A stretch of DNA of 8,113 bases from Candidatus Omnitrophota bacterium (GCA_028714595.1 JAQTMD010000068.1:1-8113); one strand, 5' to 3'; numbered from the stretch's first letter, positions 1-7,174 are shown. Notes: a model not told the origin generated them from the letters alone. Numbers and translations are program-made.

Positions 1-753
1 AGTCACGGAATTGGTCTTCATAGCCAGTTGGGCGGAGCCGATGACATTGATGTTCTGTTTCCGGCTTAAGACCGCGGCCCGGGCTGTGAAGGAGAACTGT
101 CTGTCCAGAGAGAACCCGCGCACCTGGGCGTCGAAGTCCGTGACTTCCACCGAGAGCGCAGGCTCGAACATCCTGTCGAGGTAGACCACTGTGGAGTTCA
201 TGACCTGCAAGGAAGCGATGTTGACGGCCGGCAGCGCCGGGGCCGGGATCGCAGGCTGCCGGGCATAGGCAACTGCCGCAAACAAAGAGGGACCGTCGGT
301 ACGGGACTGCGGGCTTACCGGGGCAGCCGGGGCGCTTTCCTCTTTTTTGGGCTGGGCAATGGCGGCGGCGTTGATGGCGCCGTCCTTGTCGCGGATGATG
401 CTCACCCGCGCAGAATCGATGATTACCGACGGGATATTCACTTTGTTCTGCAGCAGGCCGAGCGCGTCAAGCCCGAGCGAAACCTCCTTGACGGTCAAAA
501 AATCGCCTTTGGCGAATTTGGGGTCTTCGGCAACGCTGAGGTTATTGATCTTGACGCTTATGCCCTGCCTTAAGGAGATACCCAGCGCGGCTTTCTCGAA
601 GTCAACGCTGCGTCCGAGCGCCGCCTGTGCCTGCTCGACGATCTGCGGCTTGTATTTCATCACGTCAAAGGTCTTGATAAAAATAATCAGGCCGACGACG
701 GCGACGACCACGATGACTACAAGCGATACGAGTATAACTTTTATTATCTTCAT
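1..753 (-). CDS. AsmA-family protein, N-terminal part (cut by left edge)
   Basis: An open frame of 251 codons runs from an ATG at 753 to the window edge without a stop, so only the N-terminus is present. Residues 1-27 are one strongly hydrophobic segment after MKIIK, an uncleaved signal anchor. It is followed by the AsmA-type opening: KYKPQIVEQAQAALGRSVDF (34-52), then LGISLRQGISVKINNLSVAED (57-77) and repeated short beta-strand text (LTVKEVSLGLDALGLL, VNIPSVIIDSARVSIIRDKDG). Residues 133-175 are an Ala/Pro-rich linker, after which the beta-rich pattern resumes. AsmA-like proteins are inner-membrane-anchored periplasmic proteins linked to outer-membrane assembly or lipid transport, and they are usually much longer than this fragment. 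The start is supported by AGGA six bases upstream. The gene begins 32 nt after the DUF2339 stop, so it is probably co-transcribed with it. The family call is from recognition of the N-terminal pattern; the exact subgroup is unknown. Confidence 0.8.
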   Translation of the reverse strand, partial: MKIIKVILVSLVVIVVVAVVGLIIFIKTFDVMKYKPQIVEQAQAALGRSVDFEKAALGISLRQGISVKINNLSVAEDPKFAKGDFLTVKEVSLGLDALGLLQNKVNIPSVIIDSARVSIIRDKDGAINAAAIAQPKKEESAPAAPVSPQSRTDGPSLFAAVAYARQPAIPAPALPAVNIASLQVMNSTVVYLDRMFEPALSVEVTDFDAQVRGFSLDRQFSFTARAAVLSRKQNINVIGSAQLAMKTNSVT

Positions 754-774
754 TGCCCTTCCTTTCTTCTTTAA

Positions 775-788
775 GGGAACGTCCCCTA
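775..788 (-). repeat. stop-codon palindrome, copy 1 (end of the DUF2339 gene)
   Basis: On the minus strand TAGGGGACGTTCCC begins with the TAG stop of the DUF2339 gene, followed by a 12-base dyad GGGGACGTTCCC. It matches a second site at 5226-5239 in 12 of 14 positions. No T tract follows, so termination is unlikely; transcription probably continues into the AsmA-like gene 32 nt away. Confidence 0.6.
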
Positions 789-3386
789 TTTTTTGTCGAG
801 GAGGTATTTGGTGTAGATAAAGGAAACGCCCAGGAACAGGACGCCGATGACGATGAAACTGACGATCTTGTAGATGATGGGTAATCCTGCCAGGTCCACG
901 AACGCCACCCGCGCCAGGGTCAGGCCGAAGATGATGAAACCGCCGTGACGGAAGACCTTTTCCCCGACCAGGAACCCGACGGAGAACATGGCCACGCCCA
1001 CCACGCCCAGCGACAAAGACACCCAGGTGCCCGCTACATATTTAAAGACAGCAAGCACGGTCAAGGCCGCGGCAACGTAAAACACCGCACCGGTCAGCGT
1101 CTTCTCCCCGTCGCCGAGGCGGCCTTTGAGCGCCAGCGCACGATAGACAAAATATGCGGCGTAGGCAAAGAAAAGTTTTGCCGCGATCAAAGACCATTGC
1201 ACGACGTCCGACATCCCCCCATAGGAATCGATGAAGGAAAACCGCAGCGCTCCCAGGCCCAGGACGAGCAGCGAGTACACGCGGATAAAGGTCTCCCGGC
1301 TTCTCGCTCCCCAGACAAGCGCGCAAAGGCCGAGCAGCGCGATGCTCAAGGTGATCCACATCGGCTGCACGTAGACCACCGCCGCAAACACACCCAGAGA
1401 CGCGGCGCAGATAAACAGCACGCGGGAAAGCCAGGACTCGCCTGCGACGGTCAGGCCTTTGCGATTGAGCAGGCGAAAGGCCGCGTATTCCGAGAACGCG
1501 CAGGCAATGGGACCGTAGGTGAGCGCCAGCTGCTGCAGCTCTGCCGGGGCATCGTAACGGTCAAAGCAAAACCGTACCCCGGCGATTGCCATGACGATGA
1601 GTCCGTACCAGCGCACCACGCGGTCTTTGAGCAAAGCCCCTGCGACAAAAACCGCCAAAGATGCGAACGAAAGCCCCAGTGCGAGCCACGGCTCGCGCAC
1701 GACCTCGCTCAGATAAAACGCAAGGTAGACGACGGCAAATCCGGAATAAAAATGGCGCACGACGGACTCCCAATCATCTTTTTTGTGCAGGGAACGATAG
1801 AGCGCGTAGCAGGCCGCGGTCGAGACAAAACCGATAAACGCGAGGAACGCCTGCCAGGTGGTACGCACCGTGCCCAGCCACAAGGTATCGTCCCCGGACC
1901 CGTAGAACCCGAGCACGAACCTCACGAACAGGATAGCCAGGACCGCAAAACCCAGATACCGGTACACCCTTCGCTTGAAGATCATGCCCACCAAAAGCAG
2001 GAACGGCAGTTCCACGAACCAGACGACCGAGGTATGGTACGGCATGAACTTCAGCGGCACCGACACAGTGATCAGGGATACGGCGACGACGATGTCGGAG
2101 ACGACGACGGCATGTCGCTTGATAAGCTCGCAGATAAAACCCAGCATCAGGTATGCCAGGCCGAAGCCGAGCACCACGTTGAAACGCTGGTCCGGATAAA
2201 AATAGTGCAGTTTGGGGTAGAACATAAGGAAGAACAGGAGAAAATTAGAGAAGTTGGCAGCCGCGAGTTTCCGGAACGAGGGGTCGCGCGTTTCGCTGCG
2301 CAGCACATGCACTGCAACGGTAAAAAGCACCCAGTAGATGATCAGGAACCCGGCGTCAAAATGAAAGAGGATGTTCTCTACGTTGAGGGCGCCTGCCGGC
2401 ACCGTGGTCATGGCGATCTGTTTGATCACCCAGACAAAATGCGTCAGGTACGTCAGGACGATCCCCAGGAAAACGAACCTGACCCACTGCATGCGCCAGA
2501 CCAGCACCAGCGCCGCGATCGCAAGCACACAGGCGCTCGCCAGCGCGAATGAACTCACATCGCCGAGCACGCAGGTGACAAACCCGATGAAGAGCGCGAT
2601 CGCAGTAAGGGCCTCGGACCGGTAGCGCAGCGAGTGCAGGATGATCCCTGCGCAAACCGCGGCCAGCAGCACCAGGTCCAGCAGCCGGTTGTCGATGATT
2701 TTCGCGGCCGGGAAATGGTACATGGCAAAAGAGGTGAAATACGTGATGGCCCAGGCGCCGCCGAGCAGGACCCTGCCGTAGTTCGTGAAGCGCTCGCTCT
2801 GTTCCAGTTTTATGCCGGCGATGAAGAGCGCGCCCGCCACCGCGTAACCGAAGATTATCTTTGCCAGGGGGCCGAAATGCGCGAAGGTGTAGGTCAAAAG
2901 GAACGCCACACCGAGGGAAAAAATGATGATGCCGATCTTGTTGAGCCAGTATTTTCCCAGGTTTGCCTCGAGGTCTACCCGGCGGCCGGAAGCCGCTTTT
3001 GTATCTGCCGGCTCAAGCGAGGGCTGCGACGGCACAGGCTGCGCGGGTTGCGACGGCTGAGCAATCTGCGGCGAAGCCGGCTGGTCTGCCGCCGGCTGTT
3101 GGGACCCCTCGATCTTGACCGCCAAATGCTGCACGCGCGCGCTCAAGACATTGAGCTGCTGGTGCAAAATGTCCAGCTCGGCTTTCAGCGAATCTTTGGA
3201 GGCTGCAACGGGTCCGGTAAAAATGCCGGAGGGCGGGCTCGCCTGCCTTTTGGGAAGAAGCATGACCGCGATGAAGGCGAGCGGCCCGAAGAAAAGGCCC
3301 AGGAAAAACCAACCGGGCGCATTGCGTTTCTTCTGTTCTGCGATTATGACCGTAGCGACCACGAACACTATCCACACAAGGAACAT
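786..3386 (-). CDS. DUF2339 polytopic membrane protein
   Basis: A complete 866-residue protein ending in TAG. Residues 1-45 form a two-helix membrane hairpin (GWFFLGLFFGPLAFIAVMLL at 25-44). Residues 66-93 form a short heptad-like coiled coil (LKAELDILHQQLNVLSARV). Residues 94-135 are a Pro/Gln/Ala-rich linker. From about 143 to the end there are roughly 25 hydrophobic helices. GKYWLNKIGIIIFSLGVAFL (144-163) and GRVLLGGAWAITYFTSFAMY (204-223) match the DUF2339 opening as I know it. The C-terminal half shows a repeated unit of about 110 residues (see findings). The biochemical function of the family is not established; an inner-membrane location is inferred. The ATG at 3386 has AGAGGAG seven bases upstream, and a sigma-70 promoter lies at 3451-3479. 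It is the first gene of a unit with the AsmA-like gene. High confidence in the gene, good confidence in the family. Confidence 0.88.
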   Translation of the reverse strand: MFLVWIVFVVATVIIAEQKKRNAPGWFFLGLFFGPLAFIAVMLLPKRQASPPSGIFTGPVAASKDSLKAELDILHQQLNVLSARVQHLAVKIEGSQQPAADQPASPQIAQPSQPAQPVPSQPSLEPADTKAASGRRVDLEANLGKYWLNKIGIIIFSLGVAFLLTYTFAHFGPLAKIIFGYAVAGALFIAGIKLEQSERFTNYGRVLLGGAWAITYFTSFAMYHFPAAKIIDNRLLDLVLLAAVCAGIILHSLRYRSEALTAIALFIGFVTCVLGDVSSFALASACVLAIAALVLVWRMQWVRFVFLGIVLTYLTHFVWVIKQIAMTTVPAGALNVENILFHFDAGFLIIYWVLFTVAVHVLRSETRDPSFRKLAAANFSNFLLFFLMFYPKLHYFYPDQRFNVVLGFGLAYLMLGFICELIKRHAVVVSDIVVAVSLITVSVPLKFMPYHTSVVWFVELPFLLLVGMIFKRRVYRYLGFAVLAILFVRFVLGFYGSGDDTLWLGTVRTTWQAFLAFIGFVSTAACYALYRSLHKKDDWESVVRHFYSGFAVVYLAFYLSEVVREPWLALGLSFASLAVFVAGALLKDRVVRWYGLIVMAIAGVRFCFDRYDAPAELQQLALTYGPIACAFSEYAAFRLLNRKGLTVAGESWLSRVLFICAASLGVFAAVVYVQPMWITLSIALLGLCALVWGARSRETFIRVYSLLVLGLGALRFSFIDSYGGMSDVVQWSLIAAKLFFAYAAYFVYRALALKGRLGDGEKTLTGAVFYVAAALTVLAVFKYVAGTWVSLSLGVVGVAMFSVGFLVGEKVFRHGGFIIFGLTLARVAFVDLAGLPIIYKIVSFIVIGVLFLGVSFIYTKYLLDKK

Positions 3387-3450
3387 GGCCTGGCTCCTCT
3401 TTTAAGATATCCCCGTTTCTGTCGTATCGGGCTTTGGCTGCGTATTGACC

Positions 3451-3479
3451 ATTATACCATCGGCAGGCAAAAATGTGAA
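3451..3479 (-). promoter_or_regulatory. sigma-70 promoter for the DUF2339-AsmA unit
   Basis: On the minus strand a -35 TTCACA (3479-3474, five of six consensus bases) is followed after exactly 17 bases by a perfect -10 TATAAT (3456-3451). The predicted transcript start is near 3444, giving a leader of about 58 nt before the ATG at 3386. It lies between the terminator of the preceding unit and the DUF2339 ribosome site, which is where a promoter should be. No operator-like dyad was seen over it. Confidence 0.8.
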
Positions 3480-3506
3480 GCGCAAGTGGGCCGGGCGGGC
3501 CGGACA

Positions 3507-3532
3507 GAAAAATGCCGGGCAAATGCCCGGCA
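3507..3532 (-). terminator. intrinsic terminator after the TPR gene
   Basis: On the minus strand an 8-bp perfect stem TGCCGGGC / GCCCGGCA (3532-3525 and 3520-3513) closes a four-base loop (ATTT) and runs into a T tract (TTTTT at 3512-3508). It lies 30 nt past the TAA of the TPR gene. The T tract follows the stem only on the minus strand, so it terminates leftward transcription. It separates this unit from the DUF2339 promoter. Confidence 0.85.
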
Positions 3533-3561
3533 AAAATTACTGCACGGATGTCACGCGGCTC

Positions 3562-3963
3562 TTACAACGGGGCCTGCCGCTCTATGTCGGCAACCATGTT
3601 AAAACGGTCTGCCTGCCTGACCGCATCCAGCAAAAGCAGGGCAGCGGTAAATCCCGGACGCGCCCGGAGGCATTTATTGAAAAGGTTTATCGCTTCGCCG
3701 TTATCGCCCTGCCGCGCAAAATATATCGCCATGTTAAAGTAGCAGTCTGCAACGGCTTCATTGTCGGCTTCGGCTTCGACGGCCTTGACCAGCACTGCCA
3801 GGGCCTCGTCAAGCCGCTCTTCCTTAATATACAGGCAGGCCTGCACAATGGCAACGTCGGCGTTCCCGGGCGCTCTGTCAACTGCGGCCGGGACAGGCTC
3901 CTGAGCTGCAGCCTGCACGACAAACGCCGAAAAAATCATGGTGAATACGGCAAGGGATCTCAT
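3562..3963 (-). CDS. small secreted TPR-repeat protein
   Basis: A 133-residue protein. Residues 1-20 are a signal peptide (MRSLAVFTMIFSAFVVQAAA) with a plausible cleavage after AAA, before QEPVP. There is no lipobox cysteine, so it is probably soluble in the periplasm or exported. Two tetratricopeptide-like repeats follow: about 36-68 (IVQACLYIKEERLDEALAVL) and 71-104 (CYFNMAIYFARQGDNGEAIN, ending ARPG). A short helical tail follows. TPRs bind other proteins or peptides. The mature protein keeps three cysteines (43, 74, 98). Its ATG overlaps the TGA of the upstream histidine kinase as ATGA, and the bases before the ATG (CCCCTGTTCCCGC) contain no Shine-Dalgarno match. Translation is therefore probably coupled to the kinase gene. 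A strong terminator lies 30 nt after the stop. A role as a partner or accessory of the kinase is an inference from this coupling only. Confidence 0.82.
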   Translation of the reverse strand: MRSLAVFTMIFSAFVVQAAAQEPVPAAVDRAPGNADVAIVQACLYIKEERLDEALAVLVKAVEAEADNEAVADCYFNMAIYFARQGDNGEAINLFNKCLRARPGFTAALLLLDAVRQADRFNMVADIERQAPL

Positions 3964-5102
3964 GCGGGAACAGGGGTTTCAACGGCCGGAGGCTTTGTCC
4001 TGGCAGGCACGGTAAAGATGAACCTGCTCCCTTTGCCGGCCCGGCTCTCCACCCATATTTTTCCGCCGTGCAGCTCGACGATCTCACGGGCAATGGCAAG
4101 GCCGAGGCCCGTGCTGTGGAAGACTGCGGACGCATCCCCGCTGATCGTCTTGTACCGTTCGAATATCGCCTCCTGCTGCGCCGCGGGAATGCCCGGGCCC
4201 GTGTCTTCGACAAAGAATTCGACGAACTCCGTTTTTTCATCGTCTGAGAGACCGGTAAAATCCCGGGGCGCTGCATGCCGCCGGCAGCCGACGACGATCT
4301 TTCCCTGCACCGGAGTGAATTTTATCGCGTTGCTGATGAGGTTGACCATGACCTGGACGAGCCGGTCTTTATCGGCAAAAAAATCGGGCAGGCCCTGCGC
4401 AACGGCCGTCTCGAGGCTCAGGCCCCTGCTCTGCCGCCATTTTTCCACGCAGTCGAGCGCTTCCCGCACCAGGCCGTCCACGCTGCATGAAACGTACTGC
4501 AGCAATAGCCCCTGCGTTTCCATCTTTGCCATATCGAGCATGTTATTGACCAGCTGAAAGAGCCGTTTTACGTTGGAGGAGATACTTCCGACGCAGCGCG
4601 CATCATGCTCGTCAAACGCGTCTTTATGCTTTACCGACAGCATGCAAACCGCCATATCGATGTTTATCAGGGGCGTGCGCAGCTCATGGATGACCTCGGG
4701 GAAACATTTCACGAAGTCATTCATGCGGCCGATCTCTTTGTTGAAACGCTGGATGAGGATGGTACGGTCTTCCAGGTCGTCCGCGTCCCTGCGCATCCGC
4801 TGGACCAGCTGGCTGATGGAACCGGTCAGTTCCTCGATGTTCTCGGACTTTTTCGGCTCGACCTGGCGGCTCAGGTCCCCTTTTGAGATGACCTTGATGT
4901 TATTGCAGAAGTCGACGATCGTCCGGATGAAACCCACGAAGACCGCAACGCCCAGCACGGAGATGAACAAGGAGATGTAAACGACCAGGTTCTTGCTGAA
5001 CGCAGCGTACACAGAGGGGCTCTTCGCTACGTAGAGTATCGTCAAAAACGGTATGACTATTGCCAGGCCCACGGCAATGATCAGTTTACGGCGTATGCTC
5101 AT
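3960..5102 (-). CDS. membrane sensor histidine kinase (HAMP-HisKA-HATPase_c)
   Basis: A 380-residue protein starting MSIRRKLI at the ATG at 5102. TM helices lie at about 8-26 and 38-58, separated by only about a dozen residues, so there is no periplasmic sensor domain. A HAMP-like linker follows (about 59-105, with KGDLSRQV at 74-81). The dimerisation/phosphoacceptor helix carries HELRTPL at 139-145, with His139 the predicted phosphorylation site. The ATP-binding domain has the N box NLISNAIKF (254-262), G1 box DTGPGIP (300-306), F box FERY (314-317) and G2 box TGLGLAIA (331-338), all intact. These domains autophosphorylate a histidine and pass phosphate to a response regulator, but none is encoded in this window. 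In-frame alternative starts at 5150 (GTG) and 5138 (ATG) would add 16 or 12 polar residues and lie in a 5' UTR hairpin; the Shine-Dalgarno signal at the chosen ATG is weak (AAAAGAAAT). The TGA overlaps the TPR gene's ATG. Confidence 0.93.
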   Translation of the reverse strand: MSIRRKLIIAVGLAIVIPFLTILYVAKSPSVYAAFSKNLVVYISLFISVLGVAVFVGFIRTIVDFCNNIKVISKGDLSRQVEPKKSENIEELTGSISQLVQRMRRDADDLEDRTILIQRFNKEIGRMNDFVKCFPEVIHELRTPLINIDMAVCMLSVKHKDAFDEHDARCVGSISSNVKRLFQLVNNMLDMAKMETQGLLLQYVSCSVDGLVREALDCVEKWRQSRGLSLETAVAQGLPDFFADKDRLVQVMVNLISNAIKFTPVQGKIVVGCRRHAAPRDFTGLSDDEKTEFVEFFVEDTGPGIPAAQQEAIFERYKTISGDASAVFHSTGLGLAIAREIVELHGGKIWVESRAGKGSRFIFTVPARTKPPAVETPVPA

Positions 5103-5126
5103 TTTATTTCTTTTCAGCTGTTGCCG

Positions 5127-5150
5127 GTGCGCGGGCATACAGCCCGCCAC
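5127..5150 (-). other. hairpin in the leader of the histidine kinase mRNA
   Basis: On the minus strand GTGGCGGGC (5150-5142) can pair with GCCCGC-G-CAC (5136-5127), giving nine base pairs with one bulged base and the five-base loop TGTAT. It sits in the predicted 80-nt leader, 24 nt before the kinase ATG. It has no T tract. It overlaps the rejected upstream GTG and ATG starts, which supports starting at 5102. Confidence 0.5.
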
Positions 5151-5188
5151 TGCCCGTTCGACAGGTAAAGAAAAACCCGGTTGTACTT

Positions 5189-5217
5189 ATAATAGGGCCG
5201 GTTAATTTGCTTGTCAA
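5189..5217 (-). promoter_or_regulatory. sigma-70 promoter for the histidine kinase-TPR unit
   Basis: On the minus strand a perfect -35 TTGACA (5217-5212) is followed after 17 bases by TATTAT (5194-5189, five of six consensus bases). The predicted start is near 5182, leaving about 80 nt of leader before the ATG at 5102. The -35 sits only about 20 nt after the DUF2207 stop codon. An AT-rich stretch (AAATATAT) directly upstream of the -35 could act as an UP-like element, which is speculative. Confidence 0.8.
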
Positions 5218-5225
5218 TATATTTC

Positions 5226-5239
5226 GGGGACGCCCCCTA
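5226..5239 (-). repeat. stop-codon palindrome, copy 2 (end of the DUF2207 gene)
   Basis: On the minus strand TAGGGGGCGTCCCC begins with the TAG stop of the DUF2207 gene, followed by the dyad GGGGGCGTCCCC. It is the second copy of the element at 775-788, with the stop codon in the same place. GAAATATAT follows, not a T run, so it would be a poor terminator and some read-through into the kinase unit is expected. Confidence 0.6.
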
Positions 5240-7171
5240 CCAACCGCCCCCGCCTCCCCCGCCTCCGCCGCCGCCTGAGGAGCCGCCGCCACCGGAGCCC
5301 GGGCTTGAGCCGGGCGCTGTCGAGGCAGCGGAAATGGCGCCGGAGAATGAGGAACCCAGCGACGAGCCGAATGAACCGGCATGCATGCCATCCCAGTGGC
5401 TGCCGCTGTACCAGGCAGGATGATACGCGCTTCCGTCCCGGCCTGCCCTGCTTAAGACCCGGGAAAACTGCTCCGACCACTGCTGCTCCACGTCCAGCGC
5501 AAGGGCGTACGGTAAATATTTCTCGAAGAGTTCGGGCGTCCTGTCCGGCGGAGCCGTGAAGTTCAACCGGTCTTTTTCCGTGGTTGCAAGATACATTTTA
5601 AAACCTTCGATGCGGTCCATGACGGCCCTTCCCGTGGTCGTCGGAGCCTTGAGCAGCCTGAAGAAGAGCGCATTGATTGCGACCAGGGCCAGGATCGCCG
5701 CAAGCACCGCGGGCGTGACCGCGTAGGCGAATGCGCTGATGCCGACGATCTCGCCGATAAAGAACGGCATGCCGAACAGGGTCAAGGCTATGGCGCTGCC
5801 TGCGCCCAGCGCCTTGTTTGAACCGCCGCGCAAAGCGCTCTTCCACAGCGACACCACCTGCTTCAGGAGCGCTGCCACGCCGATACTCCAGATAGAAAGC
5901 CAGACGATCATGAACAGGCCGAGGGCCTGTTTTTCTGCGCTCCGGGTGACGACCCCGGGCAAGACCAGCAATAGCGACATGACCACGCCGGTAGCAAAGA
6001 ACTTGTTGTTGGTCAGGAAACAATTCCCCTGGAATTCCTTTTTAAGGCCGGTGCGCAGGCTGCCTATCGCGGAACTGATCTTCGAGTGATTGACGTTGTC
6101 CAGTTCCAGGGTGCTGGACGAGCCGAACAGCTTGTTCGCCACTCCGAGCTCCTCTGCGGTAAGCGTCTCCGGGCAGGCATCGGTCCTGGTCAGGGCGTAG
6201 CGGCCGGACGCCTCGGCGATAGTGAGGTAGCCTTTGACTGCCAGGGAGATGACACAGGCGGTAAATGCCTTGTTGTCATAGCCCATTTTCATGATGTAGC
6301 GCATCTCGTACGGAGACAGTTTCTCCGGCGGGGCAAACAGCGGGATGACCGTGCCTTTGCACGGGTCGCGGCCAAAGCGGTACCAGGCCAGGAAATAATA
6401 CAAGAGGACAAAGAGCGCGCCGCAGAGCACGATGAGCACTGAGCGGTTGTCGCGGAAGAAATAAGAAAGCTTTTTTTCCAGGGTGGGCGCTGCTACCGCG
6501 CCTTTCGGCCAGGAGATTGCGACGGTAAAGCCTTCTCCGGGGCCGAGCTGCCGGGTGGTCTCAAAGTGAAAGTCGCCCGGAAAGCCGGAGGAAAAGCGAA
6601 AATCCTGCCCCCCCGCGCCGAAGGCTCCGGTGTATGCGGCATGAGAGATGACGCGAGAGGCGGATTCTTCGGGTAACGTTATGTTCGCAACTGCTTTGTC
6701 GATGGGAAAGGCCCAACCGGTGCCGGTGACGTTCCAGTAGAGCTCGTCAAAATCATTGAAGAATCCCAGCTGGCGGTCGGTGCGGTATACGATTGTATAG
6801 GTATATTCTCCGGGGGTCAGCTCATGGTCTTTCGAACCGATGTAGATACGCAGGCCGTTGGCACGGGGTTCGATGCGGCGCTCGTCTGCAACGCCGTTGC
6901 GCAGCACGCGCACGAGTTCAAAGTCGACGACGTAGTTGTTGCCCAAACGGTCCTTGTAGCGGGTGGGGAAATCGCGATAGATGCCGTGCCTGATGTCCCG
7001 TCCTTCGACGGAGACGTCGATGGTCTCAATGACGTCGATGGTCCCGTCGGTGTTCACCGTGATATCGCTGCGGAAAAGCTGTATGCGCTCGTCGGCGCGG
7101 ACAGACGAAAAAAGGCCCGCACCGAGAAAAATGCAGCACGCTGCAATTGCAACGCTGGCAACCCGTCTCAT
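5237..7171 (-). CDS. DUF2207 membrane protein with glycine-rich C-terminus
   Basis: A 644-residue protein. Residues 1-26 are a signal peptide, with likely cleavage SVRA|DE. An extracytoplasmic beta-rich DUF2207 domain spans about 27-222, with family-type text DITVNTDGTIDVIETIDV (36-53), RHGIYRDFP (61-69) and ELYWNVTGTGWAFPI (143-157). TM at about 243-263 is followed by RFGRDP (265-270) and LSPYEMRYIMKMG (285-297), both typical of the family. More TM helices lie at about 391-407, 418-436, 457-475 and 480-505. The cytoplasmic signature GRAVMDRIEGFKMYLATTEK (514-533) is present. The tail is Ser/Gly-rich and ends in eleven glycines and a final Trp (633-644). The molecular function is not settled. 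DUF2207 proteins are commonly encoded beside LemA, as here. I chose the ATG at 7171, not the in-frame TTG at 7198, because it gives a clean signal peptide and has AAGGAG just upstream, while the TTG lies inside a repeat. Confidence 0.9.
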   Translation of the reverse strand: MRRVASVAIAACCIFLGAGLFSSVRADERIQLFRSDITVNTDGTIDVIETIDVSVEGRDIRHGIYRDFPTRYKDRLGNNYVVDFELVRVLRNGVADERRIEPRANGLRIYIGSKDHELTPGEYTYTIVYRTDRQLGFFNDFDELYWNVTGTGWAFPIDKAVANITLPEESASRVISHAAYTGAFGAGGQDFRFSSGFPGDFHFETTRQLGPGEGFTVAISWPKGAVAAPTLEKKLSYFFRDNRSVLIVLCGALFVLLYYFLAWYRFGRDPCKGTVIPLFAPPEKLSPYEMRYIMKMGYDNKAFTACVISLAVKGYLTIAEASGRYALTRTDACPETLTAEELGVANKLFGSSSTLELDNVNHSKISSAIGSLRTGLKKEFQGNCFLTNNKFFATGVVMSLLLVLPGVVTRSAEKQALGLFMIVWLSIWSIGVAALLKQVVSLWKSALRGGSNKALGAGSAIALTLFGMPFFIGEIVGISAFAYAVTPAVLAAILALVAINALFFRLLKAPTTTGRAVMDRIEGFKMYLATTEKDRLNFTAPPDRTPELFEKYLPYALALDVEQQWSEQFSRVLSRAGRDGSAYHPAWYSGSHWDGMHAGSFGSSLGSSFSGAISAASTAPGSSPGSGGGGSSGGGGGGGGGGGW

Positions 7172-7174
7172 AAA

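Noticed and set aside
945..2552. A 535-codon open frame on the plus strand
   Set aside because: It lies wholly antisense to the DUF2339 gene. Its product is dominated by His, Gln, Arg, Asp and Glu with no fold-like pattern, which is what reading the complement of hydrophobic membrane codons produces.
3514..3540. The TPR terminator acting on plus-strand transcription as well
   Set aside because: On the plus strand the stem is followed by A residues, not T, and there is no plus-strand gene to terminate.
2634..3602. A 322-codon open frame on the plus strand
   Set aside because: It is antisense to the N-terminal part of the DUF2339 gene and crosses that gene's promoter and the terminator. No recognisable domain and no ribosome site.
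3445..4557. A 370-codon open frame on the plus strand
   Set aside because: It is antisense to the TPR and kinase genes, both of which have clear domains and motifs. It begins inside the minus-strand promoter region.
5103..5150. GTG at 5150 or ATG at 5138 as start of the histidine kinase
   Set aside because: Both lie in a leader hairpin, have no good ribosome site, and add a polar Cys/His/Gln-rich stretch before a normal kinase N-terminus. Not fully excluded, because the ribosome site at 5102 is weak.
5226..5239. Palindrome after the DUF2207 gene as an intrinsic terminator
   Set aside because: The stem is short and is followed on the minus strand by GAAATATAT, not a T run.
5240..5310. GC-rich repeats near the DUF2207 end as a separate repeat array
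   Set aside because: These are the Gly and Ser codons of the protein's glycine-rich tail, so the repetition is explained by coding.
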